18,236 bases of DNA from Bacillota bacterium. Its GTDB lineage: Bacteria > Bacillota > Clostridia > Acetivibrionales > DTU013. Made by a program: the position numbers and the translations under genes. The notes beneath the pieces were generated by a model. It did no database searches. It saw nothing but the letters and a program-made list of their open reading frames with translations, and had not been told where the DNA came from. The stretch's first letter is position 1, and each line of letters starts with the position of its first letter. Positions 14,592 to 18,236 of this stretch are shown one piece after another. Where the stretch lies: contig JAEZCO010000014.1 of assembly GCA_023433505.1 (NCBI GenBank), positions 1-18,236 on the forward strand. Direction: 5' to 3'.

Positions 14592-14755
14592 CAAGGGGCT
14601 GTTTCAAAACAGGAAAGCTGTCATTCAGAGGCTACAAGATGTAGCGGCGATCATTGATCGTCCTCCAAAGTCCTTCCGGGGTGGGTGACCCGTGGTCGCC
14701 CCTACACTAGATTGCTTTTTATACCAATGACAGAATGTTTTGAGGCAGCCCCTTG
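14592..14755. mobile_element. small element with 20-bp terminal inverted repeats (MITE-like)
   Basis: CAAGGGGCTGTTTCAAAACA (14592-14611) recurs inverted at 14736-14755 as TGTTTTGAGGCAGCCCCTTG, 18 of 20 bases matching. The 164-bp unit has no gene and encloses copy B of the dispersed repeat, as well as a shorter inverted pair CTGTCATT / AATGACAG. GGGGCTGT-TCAAAA ends resemble those of full-size insertion sequences, so it may be a non-autonomous derivative. It lies in the 307-bp gap between convergent genes (14541-14847), which otherwise holds the hairpin at 14783-14814 and a small GC-rich hairpin near 14565-14583. Confidence 0.65.
14636..14729 (+). repeat. dispersed repeat, copy B
   Basis: This is the same sequence as copy A at 6210-6295 but in opposite orientation, with an additional 7 bases in the centre (GACCCGTGGTCGCCCCTACA versus GACCGCCCTTACA) and scattered substitutions. 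It contains the palindrome CGATCATTGATCG. It sits inside an element with terminal inverted repeats that copy A lacks. Confidence 0.8.
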
Positions 14756-14782
14756 CTATAATTCTAGCAGTGACTTGCACCT

Positions 14783-14814
14783 TAGCCCCCGGTTTCATAA
14801 CCAAACCGGGGCTA
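14783..14814. terminator. bidirectional terminator between convergent genes
   Basis: TAGCCCCCGGTTT pairs with AAACCGGGGCTA around CATAACC, a very stable stem of about 12 bp with one extra C. It lies between the end of the permease operon (14540) and the end of the rhamnosidase gene (14848). The plus side continues CTTCTTGTATTT, moderately T-rich; the minus side has no T run. It probably ends the operon and may also stop the rhamnosidase transcript. Confidence 0.6.
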
Positions 14815-14847
14815 CTTCTTGTATTTCATCGATAATTCCGGGCCTGA

Positions 14848-17466
14848 TCACTTTGCGGATACAATGGAGTATTTCCCCGATCCAAGCTCCAGGACGGTCT
14901 TGCCTTCTACAGCCGCTCCATCTACCTCTACATCCTTTGAATACCCGGAAGGTAAAATTACGGTAGCACGGCAATTTACCGGAACGGCAATATCCAGCGC
15001 CAATCTGCCGTCCCCGGTTTTCCAATTGCAGATAATATCCCCGTACATGGAGCTGTGGCTTGCATGGACCCAATCAAGCCCTTCTACGGGATTCGGCTTC
15101 AATAGGATATGCTTGAAGCCCGGCTCTTCAGGGTCAGGATTGATTCCGGCGAGGCCCTTGTAAAACCAGGCGCTTATATCGCTGAACATATGATGATTCC
15201 GTGAATCATTCCCTGCAAAGGTTTCCCAGAGCGTCGTAGCCCCCTGGACTATCCAGTGGCCCCATCCCGGAAAGGTTGTCTGGGTGGCTACCGCATATGC
15301 CAGATCGGTCCTGCCCATTTCTGAAAGGGTATGCAGCATGTACTTGGCTCCAAGGATCCCGCAGTCGATATGGCGGTCCTGCAATTCAACCTGTTCAACA
15401 AGCTTCTCAAGCACCTTTGGCTTCTCATCCTCATTGACCAGCCCCTGATACAGGGCGCAGGACATGGATGTCTGGCAGTTACCGGTAACAACGCCGGTTT
15501 CTGCATCCAGAAAGCTTGCACGGAACGCATTTCTCACCTTTTCGGCAAGATCCGAATACTTTTCCGCATCCTCTCTTTTCCCCAGTAAAGCTGCCGTTTT
15601 AGCAACAACCTGGCTATCTATATGGAAATATGCCGTGTCGGTTACGGCAGAGGGGCACTTGTATTGGTCAGCGCCTCCAACCGGCGGACACCAATCCCCC
15701 AGGCCGAAATCAACGATATCGTTGTCCGCCATAGACGCCATAAAGTCAACATATTTTTTCATTCCTTCATACATTTCGGCAAGGACGGATATATCGCCAC
15801 GGTACAGATAGATATACCAGGGGATAAGGATCATTGCGCTGTCCCATGCCGGACCGCTTCCCCAGTTGAAGCCCCATCCGCTTGTGGGTACGATGCCGGG
15901 CAGCTGCCCGCTGGGCCTCTGCACATCGAGAAAATCCCTCATCCATTTTGCATAGGCGTTCACCGGCTCGAAATTCATCAGCACCTGCTCCGCCGAAAGG
16001 GAGGCATCTCCCGTCCATCCGTTTTTTTCGCGGTGAGGGCAGTCTGTGGGGATGCCATGATAATTGGTGAGAGTTGACCGCCGCGCGCACTGCTGTATGT
16101 CATTGAGCAGATCATTGGAGCATTGGAACTCACCGCTCGACTCCAATGCGGTATGTACAACACAGCCCTGCAAGTTGTCAAGGTCAGGTGTTACGGGAAA
16201 TCCGCTTACCTGTACGTATTGGAAACCATGGTAAGTAAAGCGGGGCTCCCAGGTCTCCACGCCTTCCCCCTTTAAAATATACCTATCGGTCTGGCAATCT
16301 CCGCTTTTGATGAAATAATCGATATTCGACATATCCAGAGAACCGTCTTCCTTAAGCTTCTCGGCATATTTCAGGGTAATCCCGGTCCCGGCGGGACCGG
16401 ATACACGGATACGGGCCCAGCCTGAAATATTCCGGCCCAGGTCATAGACCCATTCCCCGGGCTGTACTTCCTTCAAGCTTACGGGTTTGATTGTTTCCGT
16501 AATTTTAATGGCCGGAAGCTGGCTTGATTTCAGCACTCCTCCCGGAGGCCTTGAGATCAATGCGCCTTTCCAGTCTTTGTCATCATAACCCGGCAGGTTC
16601 CAGCCCGATTTTTCCAGCCGGGCATCATAAGATTCACCATTGCGCAAACCGTCGAATACAATGGGGCTCTCCGAAGCCTTCCAGCTCTTATCGCTCACCA
16701 GGACCATTTCTTCTCCGTCCTCGAAGGTAATGTGCACCTGGAGCAGCAGCTTCGGGTGATGTCTCCAGGCAGACTGCCTGTGATCCCATACCTCGGCCGT
16801 AAAGCTGTTATACCAGCCGTTTCCCAGTATGACCCCCATGACGTTTTCACCTGAGGCCAGTGCTCCGGTGATATCATAAGTATTGTATAAGATTGTGTCA
16901 TCATATTTTGTAAATGCAGGCGACAGCACATCGTCTCCGATTCTGACTCCGTTTATGTAAAGCTCATAATATCCCAGTCCGCAAATATATGCCCTTGCGC
17001 GGGCTATCTTTTTCCCCGGCACAAAGGCTTTCCTCAAAAGAGGCGCCGGAACCGGGGCGCCGATATCGGTCCCTCTGTGTGAAGCGCAAATCCACTGGGC
17101 TTTCCAAGCCTTTTCAGACAGCAAACCCATTTCAAAGCAGGCAGGGTCACTCCACCCGGAGCTTCTCTCATCCCTGTCCAGGACACAAACCTTCCACCAG
17201 CATTGCTGCCCTGATTTTAACGTCTCACCCCCGTATGGCACATGGATGGACATCCCCGATTCCACTTTTCCGCTGTCCCACAGGTCCGCCTGCCCTTCCG
17301 CCAGGAGCGCAGGCCGGCTTGCGGCAATGATCCTGTAGGCAGTCTGGTACTGTCCTTTTTCCTCCGCTTCCAGCACCCAGCTTAACAAAGGCGAAGGTGT
17401 CTCAACCCCAAGAGGGTTGGCGATATAGTTACACTTTAATTCTGTTATCCTTATAACGGCAGCCAT
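14848..17466 (-). CDS. alpha-L-rhamnosidase, glycoside hydrolase family 78
   Basis: An 872-residue enzyme that releases terminal L-rhamnose from oligosaccharides or glycosides with inversion. N-terminal beta domains (about 1-430) include the rhamnosidase_N-like region with LGYYELYINGVRIGDDVLSP (164-183) and FTKYDDTILYNTYDIT. The (alpha/alpha)6 catalytic domain (about 445-785) carries GIPTDCPHREKNGWTGDAS (471-489), with the acidic residues expected for the general acid, and GATTLWETF (742-750) with Glu748, the likely general base. NHHMFSDISAWFYKGLAGI and a C-terminal beta domain (about 786-872) complete the usual GH78 layout. There is no signal peptide, so it should act in the cytoplasm on imported substrate, matching the adjacent ABC importer. 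GGGGAGGA precedes the ATG. The gene is full length and convergent to the transporter operon. Confidence 0.93.
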   Translation of the reverse strand: MAAVIRITELKCNYIANPLGVETPSPLLSWVLEAEEKGQYQTAYRIIAASRPALLAEGQADLWDSGKVESGMSIHVPYGGETLKSGQQCWWKVCVLDRDERSSGWSDPACFEMGLLSEKAWKAQWICASHRGTDIGAPVPAPLLRKAFVPGKKIARARAYICGLGYYELYINGVRIGDDVLSPAFTKYDDTILYNTYDITGALASGENVMGVILGNGWYNSFTAEVWDHRQSAWRHHPKLLLQVHITFEDGEEMVLVSDKSWKASESPIVFDGLRNGESYDARLEKSGWNLPGYDDKDWKGALISRPPGGVLKSSQLPAIKITETIKPVSLKEVQPGEWVYDLGRNISGWARIRVSGPAGTGITLKYAEKLKEDGSLDMSNIDYFIKSGDCQTDRYILKGEGVETWEPRFTYHGFQYVQVSGFPVTPDLDNLQGCVVHTALESSGEFQCSNDLLNDIQQCARRSTLTNYHGIPTDCPHREKNGWTGDASLSAEQVLMNFEPVNAYAKWMRDFLDVQRPSGQLPGIVPTSGWGFNWGSGPAWDSAMILIPWYIYLYRGDISVLAEMYEGMKKYVDFMASMADNDIVDFGLGDWCPPVGGADQYKCPSAVTDTAYFHIDSQVVAKTAALLGKREDAEKYSDLAEKVRNAFRASFLDAETGVVTGNCQTSMSCALYQGLVNEDEKPKVLEKLVEQVELQDRHIDCGILGAKYMLHTLSEMGRTDLAYAVATQTTFPGWGHWIVQGATTLWETFAGNDSRNHHMFSDISAWFYKGLAGINPDPEEPGFKHILLKPNPVEGLDWVHASHSSMYGDIICNWKTGDGRLALDIAVPVNCRATVILPSGYSKDVEVDGAAVEGKTVLELGSGKYSIVSAK

Positions 17467-17498
17467 TTAAAATCCTCCCCGCAATCCCTTTTCATTCC

Positions 17499-17504
17499 AT
17501 TATA
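17499..17504 (-). promoter_or_regulatory. -10 box of a possible rhamnosidase promoter
   Basis: On the minus strand TATAAT (complement of 17499-17504) lies about 33 bp before the ATG, with TGTTTC 17 bp upstream as a poor -35 box. The gene could be constitutive at a low level or need activation; no operator was recognised. Confidence 0.4.
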
Positions 17505-17585
17505 AAATAAAAGACAACGCAGAAACAGTGGTTTTCATGCTGTCATTATGGGCGTAATGAACTATGTTTGTGACTATTCAGGCCT

Positions 17586-17643
17586 GGCTGCCATTGCGAG
17601 GAGCGGTGCGACGTGGCAATCTCTGCAACTTAACGGGACAGCC
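17586..17643. repeat. short dispersed repeat of the ATTGCGAGGAGCG type
   Basis: CCATTGCGAGGAGCGGTGCG followed by ACGTGGCAATCTC is a sequence type I know as a dispersed intergenic repeat in many bacterial genomes. It is bounded here by GGCTGCC on the left and GGGACAGCC on the right, a short imperfect inverted pair. It forms the junction at which the reading frame starting at 17800 breaks off. Confidence 0.55.
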
Positions 17644-17800
17644 TTTTGAGATAATCTTCCCTCGGAGCACACAGCCTGAAATTCGAAGCCAGTCTGCTCT
17701 CCCCAATCAGATCAAATCCATACTGCTTCACGTACAACGAGGTTATGACTCCATTCTTCGCATCCACTTCAACACGGTAGTACTCATTTTCGATATGCAT
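17630..17800 (-). pseudogene. 5' stump of a gene, probably carbohydrate-related, truncated by a repeat
   Basis: From a good start (ATG at 17800, AAGGGAGAG about 7 bases upstream) the frame reads MHIENEYYRVEVDAKNGVIT and then GFDLIGESRLASNFRLCAPREDY, before running into KRLSR and a stop at 17630. The 'ENEYYRVEV...NGVITSLY...LIGE.RLA.NFRL' style resembles the N-terminus of large uncharacterised glycoside-hydrolase-like proteins of Paenibacillus and clostridia, recalled only as a general pattern. Only 56 codons remain, and the frame ends inside the repeat at 17586-17643. It lies 31 bp behind the gene at the right edge, so it was once the second gene of that unit. The rest was probably lost by deletion or repeat insertion. 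Confidence 0.55.
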
Positions 17801-17831
17801 AAAAAAACTCTCCCTTGATCTTAATCTACGC

Positions 17832-18236
17832 CTAATATTTGATGAATATTTCAACCGGTTGATTTAAATATAGGTCATCCAGTTCCACCCAAGCCCAGGC
17901 ACTATCGCCGCTATTGAAGCAAGTCTTTTCAAATAGCGTTCCGCCAATGATACTATTGACGCTTGCTGTTCCATAGCGGAAGGGTCCTACCCTTATTTTT
18001 GCATTTCTAATGGTACATCCTGATCTCACTATCAGGCTTACCGATTGTCTTCCATTTACGGGGTAAGTCATGCCGACATCCATATTACATAGTGTATATT
18101 TTCCATCCTGACTGCGTAGGGTATGGCTTCTATCAAGCACGCCCACTGGGAAGCTACTAATACGCATATCCCAGTTTTCCGGCAATCTGGGCATGATTTT
18201 CAATTCCGATGCATGGGTATCATCAATGCCGGCACA
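17832..18236 (-). CDS. 3' end of an unidentified gene running off the window, possibly glycoside-hydrolase-like
   Basis: The frame is open from the right edge of the window (18236) to the stop at 17832, giving 134 C-terminal residues; its start lies outside. Near the edge it reads GIDDTHASELKIMPRLPENW, followed by FPVGVLDRS. The remainder is a beta-rich tail (VSLIVRSGCTIRNAKIRVGP) ending VELDDLYLNQPVEIFIKY. 'LKIMPRLPENW' resembles the late segment after an (alpha/alpha) barrel in several carbohydrate-active enzymes, compare LLKPNPVEGLDW in the neighbouring GH78 enzyme. That is only suggestive, and no family could be assigned. The internal ATG at 18203 is not the true start. Confidence 0.6.
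   Translation of the reverse strand, partial: CAGIDDTHASELKIMPRLPENWDMRISSFPVGVLDRSHTLRSQDGKYTLCNMDVGMTYPVNGRQSVSLIVRSGCTIRNAKIRVGPFRYGTASVNSIIGGTLFEKTCFNSGDSAWAWVELDDLYLNQPVEIFIKY

Noticed and set aside
14506..14966. Short plus-strand frames 14506-14688 and 14685-14966
   Set aside because: They run through the inverted-repeat element, the dispersed repeat and the terminator, and lack start signals. They are chance frames.
1..18236. CRISPR array, tRNA or rRNA genes
   Set aside because: No evenly spaced direct repeats, no tRNA-like cloverleaf with TTCGAATC-type arms and no rRNA signature were seen on reading either strand. A dedicated scan was not possible here.

Overview
The window looks like chromosomal DNA of a low-G+C, spore-forming, saccharolytic Firmicute, most likely a clostridium. 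The evidence is AT-rich intergenic DNA, strong GGAGG-type ribosome binding sites, a YesM/YesN-type two-component pair, a CUT1 sugar ABC transporter, a GH78 rhamnosidase, tandem sites matching the Spo0A box, and a class C group II intron behind a terminator. The genus cannot be fixed from the sequence alone.

Left part (1-7300): this is an accessory, patchwork region. A stand-alone LytTR DNA-binding protein (248-577) is followed by a tiny membrane protein (622-888), a layout like the LytTR regulatory systems of streptococci. A complete class IIC group II intron (950-2852, minus) lies directly behind the terminator hairpin of a gene for an unknown secreted protein (2920-3573, minus). A roughly 320-bp gene-free segment (3747-4066) has terminal inverted repeats and encloses a promoter, two Spo0A-box-like sites and a terminator. 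Next come an AlbA_2/HATPase/winged-helix regulator (4105-5394, minus), a small clostridial protein of unknown function (5530-5862, minus), a divergent ribbon-helix-helix repressor (5982-6164, plus), a dispersed repeat, the remnant of an Asp-box (BNR-like) protein, and a lipoprotein gene (6571-7299, minus).

Right part (7428-18236): this is a carbohydrate-uptake locus. The plus strand carries a Cache/HAMP sensor kinase, an AraC-type response regulator, a lipoprotein solute-binding protein and two permeases, the same gene order as yesM-yesN-yesO-yesP-yesQ of Bacillus subtilis. No ATPase gene is present, so a shared ATPase elsewhere is presumably used. A hairpin terminator between the binding-protein and permease genes should make the binding protein more abundant. 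Convergent to this operon is an alpha-L-rhamnosidase without signal peptide (14848-17466, minus), suggesting import of rhamnose-containing oligosaccharides followed by cytoplasmic hydrolysis. At the right edge are the 3' end of an unidentified gene, possibly carbohydrate-related, and the 5' stump of a second one cut off by a short dispersed repeat.

Mobile-DNA traces are frequent: the intron, two different elements with terminal inverted repeats, two copies of one dispersed repeat (6210-6295 and 14636-14729, opposite orientation), and a third repeat type at 17586-17643.
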